From Paraphaeosphaeria minitans (Eukaryota > Ascomycota > Dothideomycetes > Pleosporales > Didymosphaeriaceae): a stretch of 64,000 nucleotides of DNA. The first letter of the stretch is position 1, and each line of letters begins with the position of its first letter. The notes below the pieces were generated by a model. The model was given only the letters and a program-made list of their open reading frames with translations. It was not told the origin of the DNA and did no database searches. A program made the translations under genes and the position numbers. Below are positions 1 through 9,800 of the stretch, in pieces. The DNA lies in the NCBI GenBank assembly GCA_015832175.1, contig WJXW01000006.1:2232001-2296000 (forward strand), given 5' to 3'.

Positions 1-700
1 ACGGCAGAGCCAGGTCGTCTTCCTGCGCCGGTACGAGAGCTCTTCTCCTCCGCTTTTTTTGTGATGCGCGCGGAGGGAAATCCGCACCAGCGACAGAGAG
101 CCACGGCAGTGGCGGATAGAATGGCATATACGTCCCCATCGAGATGGACGCTGCGCTCGTGGTCGTCGAAGTCACCGAAGGAGTCGTGGGCGGCGGAGTC
201 GCTGTGGCCGTGGTGGTTGGCGGGGTCGGCGAAGACACCAGCGCGTGCTGCGAGTGAATGGACGGTGTCGATGGCAGAGGCTGTGGCGTCCGCTGGGGGG
301 TAGGAATGCGCGCTACGGGGGGTGTGCGTGAATGTACAATGGGCGGCGTCTGACCCATGGCGCGGTTGACAGGCGGCAGGTGGGCCATGTGCAGGTGCGA
401 GGAAACCACGACCGGCGAGGCATGCGGCTGGAACTGTCGCGGCGGCATCGCATATTGATGGTGTTGCGGCTGAGCGTATGGGTTCATGCCATACCATTGC
501 GGCTGCGGAGGATAGGGCGATGCGTGCAGAGCATAGTGCGAGTGCGGGTGCGGGTGCGGATGCGGATATGCAGCGTAGGGGTTGTGGTGCACAGGCGAGT
601 GGGCCTGGGGAGGAGGCTGATAGTATTGGTGGTGGTCGCCATGCCGCCTTCCCCCCGGATGGAAAGGGACGGCAGGCGGTATGGTGTGGCCCGGCATCAT
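1..700 (-). CDS. N-terminal part of a probable Ubp3/USP10-type ubiquitin hydrolase (partial)
   Basis: The minus strand is open for 233 codons from an ATG at 700 to the window edge, with no stop; an in-frame TAG lies upstream at 799-797 and no other ATG comes between, so 700 is the likely start. The visible part is low-complexity: an MMPGHTIPPAVPFHPGG start, a His/Tyr/Pro-rich stretch (about residues 20-90), Thr/Pro-rich linkers, then YPPLPWLSV near residue 200 followed by a basic KKRRRRA run. From memory, this layout resembles the disordered N-terminus of filamentous-fungal Ubp3/USP10 deubiquitinases, whose catalytic Cys/His domain would lie outside the window; no catalytic residue is visible here. 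The frame has normal codon use and no RIP. It is divergent from the RNF10-like gene. The reading frame is secure; the family name is tentative. Confidence 0.6.
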   Translation of the reverse strand, partial: MMPGHTIPPAVPFHPGGRRHGDHHQYYQPPPQAHSPVHHNPYAAYPHPHPHPHSHYALHASPYPPQPQWYGMNPYAQPQHHQYAMPPRQFQPHASPVVVSSHLHMAHLPPVNRAMGQTPPIVHSRTPPVARIPTPQRTPQPLPSTPSIHSQHALVSSPTPPTTTATATPPPTTPSVTSTTTSAASISMGTYMPFYPPLPWLSVAGADFPPRASQKKRRRRALVPAQEDDLALP

Positions 701-1592
701 GGGGAAGGTGCTGTTGCCTTCACAGTTGGGCGCCGGCCAGAGACCAAGCAGCGCAACGTGTGAGGCAACGGTGGGAGGGCGAGGCTCTTGGAAACACTAT
801 ACACGTACCCCGCAGGTCGATGGGCTGGGGGTATGGGCGCGGCGCGGAGCCCGTGGTGATGGGCGCAAGAATTATGACTGGGGTCGGATGCTTCGCGAGC
901 TCGGAGAGCGGGCAGGCGTGAGCTGGGGCGGCTGGGGGCGGCTGGGCGTGGCGGTCGCGCTCATTGCCTCAGCACTCCATAGCGGGCAGTTGGCGGCCTG
1001 CCCGGGGGATGGAAGAGGAGAGCGGCGACGAAGGGGAGGGCGAGGAGGGCGAGGAAGGCGAGGGAAGGCGGCGGCGAGGGACGAGAGTTGGGTCGTCGCT
1101 CGCAAAGCAGCTTGCGGGCCTGTGCGTCGTCAAGCAAACGAGCCGGGGTGGCAGCGTCTAGCGGGGCGGCAGCAACGGGCGCAGGGCAAGCAATGTCTGA
1201 GCAAGAGGCAAGAGGGAAGAGGGAAGAGTGAATAGACAAGAGGAGGCTGCGGCAGCTGAAGCAGAGGCAGACATCTGGTCCGGATCCAGTACGCCAGACG
1301 AAACACCTCGACCGCTCGCTCCACCTGCAGTCATGCGCTCACGTGACTGATGGCGACTTTCCCATGTCATCTCGCCCTTCCGCTGTGACTCCCTCCTCCA
1401 AGTCCCATCCGGGGGCCCAAACGCCGACCCCATATACACCACTCTTGCCCCCCTCCTCGCCTGTTGCTCGTCCCTTTCCCTCCTCGCCTGTCGCTTGTCT
1501 CTTTCCCTCTCCTTCCGCCGCGTCTTGCCTCGATCCCAGCACGGTAGGGCCCTGCAGCCATCGTCATCGTCGCCGCCCGCACTGGTGGGACC
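701..1592. promoter_or_regulatory. Divergent intergenic region between the ubiquitin-hydrolase-like and RNF10-like genes
   Basis: About 890 bp separate the two start codons. It is GC-rich, with purine-rich (1010-1080) and pyrimidine-rich (1440-1530) tracts typical of fungal 5' leaders. A CACGTGA E-box-like site lies near 1338 and a CATATACACC TATA-like stretch near 1430. The open frames seen here (for example 1343-1843 and 681-1235) have no recognisable protein character and are treated as chance. Both genes are probably driven from this segment; transcription start sites cannot be placed by eye. Confidence 0.5.
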
Positions 1593-3942
1593 ATGTCGTC
1601 GAACCCTCCCGCAATCCCCACCTCCTCAAAGGCTTCGGCGCCCTCTGGCCAGCTCTCTCCAGCCCAGACGCAGCCGGGCTCCATCGCGAGTGGCGACGGC
1701 TTCGGCCAGCGACGCAGCGGCAGCAGCTTCGGCGCGGGGGCCGCCACCCGCGCGAGTCCCACGCTCCGCAGCACGCAGCAGGGCCGCAAGCAGCACAAGG
1801 CCTCGAAACGCTTCGCCAGGGTCGACGACGATGTCATCACTGAATCGGTGGGTGCAGCTCGTGCCAGCATGCATCGAGTCGCGGCTAACACCTCGGCAGC
1901 TCAACATGCGCCCGTTCAACAGCCGCAAAGGGCAGACGAACATCACCCACCTCATGAACTTCAGCCTCCCGCCCCGTCCGCAGAACCATCACGGCCATGG
2001 CCACGGCCACGGCCACGGCAGGAGCTATCGGAGAAATCCAACATGGGGCCTGGGATCGGGCTATCACGCCACCGACAAAGCGAGGTGAGTCGCTCCTTCC
2101 CATGGCCACCCAAAGTTCAAAGCCTGAATTTTGCACAGGTATGTGCACGCCAACTATCGCTTCATTGTCGATCCGCGCGGCGACTACCGCGCTCAGAGCG
2201 TCGACGCCGATATTCACCTTGACTGGAACAACGTCCTGCAGATATTGGCCTCGTCGCAGTCGCAGGATGCGTCCTGCCCGATATGTCTCGGGACTCCAGT
2301 AGCCCCGAGGATGGCAAGGTGTGGCCACATATTCTGTCTGCCCTGCTTGATCCGCTACATGCATGCGGAAGATGACGGAAAAGGCGTCCCAGAGAAGAGG
2401 GCACGCTCAAAGAAGTGTCCCTTGTGCTGGGACAGCATCTACATCTCCGAGACGAGACCCGTACGCTGGTACATGGGCCAGGAAGGCTTGCCGCCCCAAG
2501 AGGGCGGGGATGTCGTCCTGCGGCTAGTGATGAGGTCGGCCGGCAGCACGCTTGCAATGCCACGCGACGGCGCCGATGCTTTGGGTAAAGAGGCGGATGT
2601 TCCTTGGTATCATGCTGCCGAAGTGATGGACTACGCCCGCGTCATGCGGGGTGGCGAGGATTACATGCTTGGCCAATTCGACTCTGAGGTCCATCAGCTC
2701 AAGCAGCAAGAGAAGGAAGACGAGCTCATGTTTGGAGAAGATAACATTGAGTGGGTGAGGAAGGCGATACGCTCTATCCAAGAATCGAAAGAAAAAGTCA
2801 AGGGCATAGGCAATCCGCCCGAGCAACCGCCCAAGCCCGCTGAACCGAAACCGAAGAAGGCACCCATCGTCTTTCACGACATCGATACAGAAACGCCCGA
2901 CATGTACTCAATTCAGAACGCAGCAAAGTCAGGCCAGAGCCCCCATCCACAGTTTCCTACTCCCGCCTCAGAAATGGCGACCGGCGATGAGTCTGTCAAC
3001 GAAGCCGAGGTCAACTGCAGAAAAATGTCCATATCATCACTTTCGTCTCGAACAAGTCATGGCCTCGGATCTACGCTTGCTGAAATACGCAATCGTCAAC
3101 AGCATGACACCCAGCATACGCCTTCGGAGTATTTCTTTTACCAAGCGCTGTTGCATCATTACCTCTCGCCTTTAGACATACGCATCCTTAAAGCTGCCTT
3201 TGGGGATTTCGCAACATTTCCTTCGACCATCTTACCCCGAGTTGAGCGCGTATCCACCGGTCACGTTATCGATGACGATCTGCGAAAGCGCACAAAATAT
3301 CTGGCCCATCTGCCATACGGCTGCGAAGTCAGTTTCCTGGAATGTGACTGGACGGATACGGTCGCACCCGAAGTCTTAGAAAAGTTCAACCCGGAAATCG
3401 AACGGAGAAGGAGGAGGCACCAGGACAAGGAGACCAAGGAGGAAAAGGCCCGGCTACGGGCGGAGAAGGCCGAATACGCAGATTTTGCGGCCGCACGGCG
3501 GAAGAGGAATAGCATATCAGAGCGCTTCTCGGTGGATGACTTCCAGCCGCTTGCTTCGGGGAGCGAGGCGGCGGGGCAGGCCGGACAGGCGGCCGAGGAG
3601 AGCGCTTCGACGTCGCCGCCGTGGCCATCTAGGAAGGACGGGCAGGGTTTCGCCTCACTGGCATCGCCTTCCACGAGCCCGACTACTTCGCGCACGGTTT
3701 GGGGTACCGCAATCGTAGCGGCCACGTCTCCTGTCATGGCGCCTCTTGAACACGATAATCATGATGACGGCTGGCTGCAGGATTGGGAAAAAGATCTCCT
3801 GCACGAGGAGGACGCGATGGTTGCACAGGCTCAGGTCATGAGTTTGGAGGATGAGACGCCGAAGAAGGGGCCGGGCGGGGGTAAGAAGAAGAAGGCGAAG
3901 AAGATTACGCTGATGAGCACGAATGCTAGGAGGGGTGCTTGA
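1593..3942 (+). CDS. RNF10/Mag2-family RING-finger E3 ubiquitin ligase
   Basis: Three exons: 1593-1847, 1900-2084 and 2139-3942, giving 747 residues. Intron 1 (1848-1899, GTGGGT...GCTAAC...CGGCAG, phase 0) joins ITES to LNMRP; intron 2 (2085-2138, GTGAGT...GCACAG) splits an Arg codon before YVHANYRFIVDPRG. Start: ATG in an ACCATGT context; the frame after splicing matches the family. A C3HC4 RING spans about residues 193-243: C193/C196 (CPIC), C208, H210, C213, C216, C240/C243 (CPLC), followed by ISETRPVRW. Downstream come a charged linker, a conserved block YQALLHHYLSPLDIRILK and YLAHLPYGCEVSFLECDW, a highly charged helix (ERRRRRHQDKETKEEKARL) and a Lys-rich C-terminus. RNF10 homologues ubiquitinate 40S ribosomal proteins (established for the animal protein; inferred here). 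Intact, no RIP. Convergent with the hydrolase gene downstream. Confidence 0.9.
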
Positions 3943-4147
3943 CTGCAGTAGGTGATGTAGTCCGCAGCTTTGATGGTGCTTGGAATGCGCATACCCGCTG
4001 GCAATCAGTTAATTCACACCATGTACTGTGATTCTGTCCACCACTTCGACTTCATCCCCAGCTGTCCCCGTTGCTTTCGTCTCCTCAATGTGAATCAGAC
4101 ACTGTTCTGCTCTTCTTCACCCGTTCCCTCTCGCTTCACACCTGTAG
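3943..4147. other. Convergent 3' spacer
   Basis: 205 bp between the stop codons of two convergent genes, presumably overlapping 3' untranslated regions. A short open frame (3970-4188, +) covers it but has no protein-like features and overlaps the hydrolase coding end, so it is not called. Confidence 0.6.
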
Positions 4148-5453
4148 CTAGCACACATCCTCGACCTCAACATCGCCCCCACTCCTAGGCCCGAGATCCG
4201 ACCGTAACGTCCTGCCGAATACCTCCTTTAGCATCTCGAAACACACGCCGCTGAGCGCGGCGTCGTAGCGCCCTTTGGAGAGCTCATCGCGTATGAAGGC
4301 GTGTCTGGTCATACGGATATCAGTGGCTGTTCCAAACGTGGAAGGGGGTTGGGCTGGAAAGAGGGTCCAGGGAGAGGGGAGGAAAGGCAATGTGAAAAAG
4401 GGGGGACGAATGTGGAACGTACTGCGCCCACGCGTGCTCGTAGAAGCTGAAAGTCACGCCAGTCTCGTGCAGGGTCTTGCGGATGAGGTCGCGGCCGGCG
4501 GGGGGCACGTGGTTGTCTAGTTTGCCGAAGATCATGACGAGCTCACCCTGTGAAGTGTTACCGAGCGCACTGACGGAAGGGGAGGGCTGGGGTCGCCCAC
4601 TTTGATGTCCTTGGCCCGGGCTAGCGAGTCGTCGGATTTGCCTTTGCCGAGCGTGGAAGAGTGGATGTCGGTCGCGAAGTAGCACACTGCGGACGAGACG
4701 CGCGGGTCGAGGGCGCAGCGGTAGGCGAGGTGGCCGCCGAGGCACATACCAGTCGCGCCGATGCGGCCGCTGCATGTGTCGAGGGACTTGAGTAGGTCGA
4801 TCGAGAGGGTGGCGTCTTCGTCGTAAGCGCTGACCTTTTTTGTGATCTGGGGGTGTGAGAGGGGATTGAAATGGAGATCAAGGCGCCATGGGGGGCGGAG
4901 GGGTGGGGAGAGATACCTTCCATTCATTTCCAGCGTCCGTGCCGGGGCCATCGTAGGCGAGGGGCTCGGGGCCGGTGAACTCGTGATAAGAAGAGGGAGC
5001 AGCGACGATATAGCCCTGGGAGGCAATTTGGCGGGCGAAGCGGGCGACGGGGCCGGTTACTGTGGGGTATTAGATGGTTTCATGGGGTTGAAAGGACAAG
5101 GTAGAAGCAATGTGACCTGGGATGGTAATGTGGTTTGTGGGTAGGAGGCATAAAGAAACGTGATATCGAGCATGAGCAGGTGATACGGGTAGGAAATGAG
5201 AGAGAAGTTTTGATAGAAGAGCTCTCGAGTAGCAGTCCATATGTGCCAGTAGTCGTACCTTGATAAATCTCACTGAAAACCACAACACCCGGAAACTTCG
5301 CCTTGGGATAATTCGGAATCGTAGGATGGAAGAGGAAGATCCCTGTACCCCACGTCAGCCACACATCCACCCGACTCAGCAAATCTGGACTCAATTACTC
5401 ATGTCGCCGCCCGCCTGGGTCGATACATCCTTGTGGGTCTCTTGGATGAGCAT
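4148..5453 (-). CDS. Dienelactone hydrolase family protein (alpha/beta hydrolase)
   Basis: Six exons on the minus strand: 5453-5399, 5342-5259, 5059-4917, 4846-4601, 4547-4423 and 4304-4148, giving 269 residues. Introns are 56, 199, 70, 53 and 118 nt, all GT-AG, and all phases match. Exon 1 is MLIQETHKDVSTQAGGDM; the next reads IFLFHPTIPNYPKAKFPGV. The nucleophile motif GMCLGG places Cys129 (DLH uses Cys instead of Ser), Asp187 lies in GKLDNHVPP and His219 in QHAFIRDE, so the Cys-Asp-His triad is complete. The length fits single-domain DLH proteins. No signal peptide, so probably cytosolic. Family members cleave dienelactone-type rings in aromatic catabolism, but fungal paralogues are diverse and the substrate is unknown. 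An out-of-frame ATG lies 7 nt upstream of the chosen start. Not RIP-mutated although it sits next to the repeat block. Confidence 0.88.
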
Positions 5454-5660
5454 AGCGCATATAGTGTGTTGGTTTGGTGTTGTTTGGGGTTCAAATTGAG
5501 GCTCGGAACGGCAGATTGCGGGGTGGAGGGGTAGTCAGGCTAGCAGATAATCTGATACCGTGGAGACTCACCGATAAAGGTTCTGACGGTAGGCCGAGCG
5601 ATGCCGGTTCAGGAGATTTTTCCAGCGTACGTAATATGCGAAGGATTACATGTAGGCAGG
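5454..5660 (-). promoter_or_regulatory. Hydrolase promoter at the edge of the AT-rich block
   Basis: About 200 bp of GC-balanced sequence upstream of the hydrolase start, ending where composition turns AT-rich near 5650-5680. It is the only buffer between the gene and the mutated repeats. No clear TATA box seen. Confidence 0.4.
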
Positions 5661-5823
5661 ATATTGTTCATAAGCCCTCTTTAATAAATTTAACGCTTTT
5701 ACTATTGTTTATTTCTTCTTTATAAAGCCGTTTGTGAGGTCTAGTTATAGGTAATAGTACTTGCTTCACACTAAGACAGATAGTAAAAGGATGACTTAAT
5801 GGCATTAAGTGAATAATACTTAA
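5661..5823. other. AT-rich transition, unclassified
   Basis: About 160 bp between the gene island and the first recognisable LTR. No coding potential and no match to the other repeats in the window was noticed. It may be a mutated remnant or gene-flanking sequence. Confidence 0.3.
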
Positions 5824-6403
5824 TATTAAATCTAAGAGAATAGCTAGTCCTAAACAGTTAAGGTTAGTTCTTAGGCAGGAATACTTATAAAGGTTAAGGG
5901 GTTTTATTAATATAGTAGTATCTTGCGAAGTGTAATGAGTTAATAATATAGTGCAAAGAGGAGGTAAAGGCTAGAGGATAAAGGGTAACCTTCTAGACCT
6001 TCTAGTACCTTCTCTCCCCTAGTACTAGTTACCTAGAATAGTAGAGACTAGAGTAATAGAGGGTAGATCGAACGTAGTTAAATAGAGTAATAAAACCTTA
6101 GGTATAGGCTTAGAATTACTATCTAGGATAGAGAGTACACGTAGAAGGTAACTCTCCTTATATACATATAGTAGAGATTCTAGAGTATTCTACTTAGTAA
6201 TTCTCTACTATCTATAACGTCACTTATGACGTCACCTATAACGTCACCTTATGACGTCACCTATAACGTTACCTTATAACGTCACCTATAACGTTACCTA
6301 GTATCCATAGGGCTATAACGTTATAATAACGTTATTATAGAAAGTTCTAGAATATAGAAAAGGTAACTCTAGGAACCTTTAAAGGTTACCTATTCCTTAT
6401 ACA
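5824..6403 (-). repeat. Ty1/copia 3' LTR (element N), minus orientation, 580 bp
   Basis: Read on the minus strand it starts TGTATAAGGAATAGG and ends AGATTTAATA (mutated TTTAACA). It begins directly after the purine run of copia N, from which it is separated by inserted element A. The first ~130 plus-strand bases (5824-5955) are closely similar to the ends of the chromovirus LTRs; the rest is unique to this LTR and includes a 25-bp tandem repeat. Confidence 0.65.
6211..6300. repeat. 25-bp tandem repeat with TGACGTCA palindromes
   Basis: Units of about 25 bp (CCTATAACGTCACCTTATGAC-type) recur with period 25. The palindrome TGACGTCA lies at 6227 and 6252, with a mutated form TAACGTCA at 6277. 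It falls in the promoter-side part of the copia LTR, so these may be bZIP/CRE-like sites. Confidence 0.7.
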
Positions 6404-6407
6404 CCCC

Positions 6408-6863
6408 TGTTAGGATCCAGCCGCGCGCGAGCAGCGGGGCGCGAGCTTATTAGACCACTAGTCCGCCAGAGTCAGCTAACTAAGTAGTTAGATAATAGGT
6501 CACGGGTCCTAAGGGTCCTAAGGACTATACAGGCCTCGCCTGTATAGGAGCTCTAGGACGCGTAGGACTCGCCCGCACGGGACTCTGGGACGTATAGGAC
6601 TCTAGGACATATAGGACTCTAGGACATATAGGATTCTAGGACGTATAGGACTACTTAGTATATAGGAACGCGAGAATAAGCTTCTTATACTTATATTTAA
6701 TCTATTTATTAATCTATTATTTAGATTCTAGTAGACTAAATTATTAACTTATTACACTTTATAAGATACTATTATATTAATAAGACCTTCTACCTTCTAT
6801 AAGTACTCTTGCCTAAGAACTAACTTTAACCCTTTAGGACTAGCTACCTTTTTAGATTTAATA
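6408..6863 (+). repeat. 5' LTR of A (type alpha)
   Basis: 456 bp, TGTTAGGATCC...GATTTAATA. Its U3 has four 17-bp units (GGACTCTAGGACATATA) at about 6583-6650. A TATATAGGAACG core near 6659 starts the ~205 bp shared with all other chromovirus LTR types here. Confidence 0.88.
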
Positions 6864-6899
6864 TCTTAAACACCTTTAATATAAGTACTTTATAAATTC

Positions 6900-9800
6900 C
6901 TACCTCTTCTATAGCTTTAGGTGCCGCTAAGATTACTCCTATAAAAGATAGTAGTAAGGCGTATAAACCTAATCTCTACTTTAGTAAATAATCTTAAACT
7001 AATATCTAGATTCTCTAGTTAGACCTCTACTTCTTTAACTTAGACAAACCCCTTAAAGACAAAAAGAAGGTTATCTTTATAGTAATATATATGCGAGGAG
7101 ATGCAGGATTATAGATCTATCTCTACCTTAAAAAGTACCTAGGAATAGACTATAATAAATAATAATAATAATTATATAAACAAGCACGCTAATATAGTTA
7201 ACATTATTAAAGATTATAATAACTTTAAGAAATGCCTTAAATAACTCTTTAGAATTACTAATAAGGACTCTATTATAAAAGTAAAGATTTAGACTATAAC
7301 TTAGAAATAATTAGTAGCTAAGTATATAGCTAAGTTTCGCAGATACGCTATATAACTTAACTAGGACAATAAATCTCTTTAGGACATATATAAGTAAGAA
7401 CTTAAATAGAAACTATATAAGAAACTCTTACGTAGTAGTGTATAAATCGCTAACCTTAAAGAACTATATAAAGAAACTATTAGGATTAATAGAGAGTGGT
7501 TTTTATTGTAATAGGAACTCTACTAAAACCCTAGAGTAATAAGCTTTAGACAACTAGTAAAAGTAGTTTATAAGAATCCTATTAGAATTGTCTAAAAGTA
7601 ACAGCTAAGGAACTACTAGAGATACAAACTAATAGAAAATGTCTAGTTTAACTACATAGGTAAAGGAAAAGGAGGAAAGATAAGCCCTAAGTAGCCTAAT
7701 AAACGCGTCTCTAATAGAAGTTAATAACTAATAACTAAGACCTATAAATGCTTTATATATAGCAAACTAGGCTACATAGCCAGGAACTATAGATTAAAGA
7801 ACAAAGTCTATTAAACTAAGTTAAATATACTAACTATTAAGGACTAAGAACCTAATAAGGAATAGAAAGTTATTACAACGCTATTTAGTTACTAACGCGT
7901 TACGCTAGAGCAAAGTAAGTAATTAGATTTACCTAACTTACAATTATATAAAGATCTAGAAGATAACTCTAACGTATACCACAATACAGAAGACGTAGAA
8001 GAGATACTAAAATCTCCTACTTCTCACCTATAAAGTAGGTAGGAAGAAGACAATCCTATGTTACCTAAGTATAAACTAAATATTTAGGACTACATAGAAT
8101 CCTACTAGGCACTAAAAGGAATGCAACTCTATAAAAATAAGAAGTTAGACTACGTACTAAAGTACTACCTAGACCACTAAAATCCTACACACTAATTCTA
8201 TATATAGACGCATTGCGAAGAACTAATATATATATAATATAAGGCAGAGAAAAAGGAGAATAAGAAATAACCTAGAAGGAAACTGTGCTATAGATAGATA
8301 TAGATAGACTACTCTATTACAGCTTACAACAAACACCTCTAGAATAAATAATAAGTAAAATACTTTCCTTACCTTACGCTAAAGGGCAATAAATACTATA
8401 ATATACTTATTAATAGAGACTATATATAACTGTACTAGTACACGTGTCTAAACTAAGACTGCAAATACTACTATATAGCTAAACATTTAGACAGCTTTAC
8501 AAACTACTCTATGTAAAAAGCAATAATAGAGCTACTAATTTAACTAGTATATAGGAATAGTAAAGACTATAGGAGGAAAAACAGAAGAATATCCTTATAG
8601 GAAGAAGAAGAAGAAGACAATCTACATAAGCTACATATTTAAGAATAATAACAGAAGTAGATGCTTAGAAACGTATACTAGACACTAGAACTTAACTATA
8701 ACCTACACGAATAGATGTCTTTTTTAGGCCTAAACTTAGATAAGGAAACGCCTTTATTAAATTAAATACTATAGTAAGCATAGTATTAGTTAAGCTACTA
8801 GTATAGCTTAAAGGAATATAGGCTTAAGCTCTTATAGACTTAGGAGTAGAAAAGAACTTTATATTTTATTAGATAGCAAGATAAGTAGGACTTATAATAT
8901 TAGAGAAAAAAGTACCCTATATTATCTATATTATAAATAGATCCCTAATACCTAAGACACCTTAAATATACTAGGAGGTTACTACCACGATAATAGTCTA
9001 AGGACATAGAGAGGAACTTACCTTAGATGTTTTACTAGGATCTAAGCATAAGTTAGTCTTAGGATTACCTTAGTTAACAATACACAACCTATAGATTAAC
9101 TAGGGTACGAAGAAAATATTATTTAAACGCTGTAATTATACATTATAAGCAAAGCCTACGTATTAACTAAAAATAATAATAGATAAGGGAGTTATTAATA
9201 ACATAATACCACAACAAACAGTTAAAAAATAGAAATATACCTTAGTAGACGCTAGTAGGAACCACTAGGTTAAGAAGCGCGAGAAGGAGGATAATAGTAT
9301 ACTTCTTACCTTACTAAGAGAGTACAGGAAATAGACATATATGTTTACAGAAAAAGAAGGAAAAGCAAACCTACTAGAATATTAACCCTAGGATCTTACA
9401 ATAGACCTAAAAGAAGGGAAGATACTACCCTTTAGACTACTATATAGTAAGATAGGAGAAGAACTCCTTAAAGAACGTAATTTTATTAAGATAAACCTTA
9501 AGAAAGGATATATATAACTATTAAAGTTACTAGCAGTAAGCCCTTTTATATTTATTAAGAAAAAGGATAGATTAGATAGACTATGCGTTAACTACTAACA
9601 ACTTAACAACATAACAATAAAGAACTAATATCTACTACTAAACATTATAGAGTTACGAGATTAATTATCTTAAGCCAAGATATTTACAATAATAGATCTA
9701 AGAGACAGTTACCACCTTATACAAATTAAGAAAGGTGAAGAATAGAAAACAGCGTTTTAATCACGCTATAGACTATTTAAGTATAAGGTTATGCTATTTA

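Noticed and set aside
61..1324. Several open frames on both strands in the left GC-rich part
   Set aside because: They lack protein character, overlap the minus-strand ubiquitin-hydrolase-like frame or the promoter, and are explained by GC-rich composition.
1343..2302. Long frames in the other phases across the RNF10 5' region
   Set aside because: Pieces of two of them are true exons joined by introns 1848-1899 and 2085-2138; the rest is shadow.
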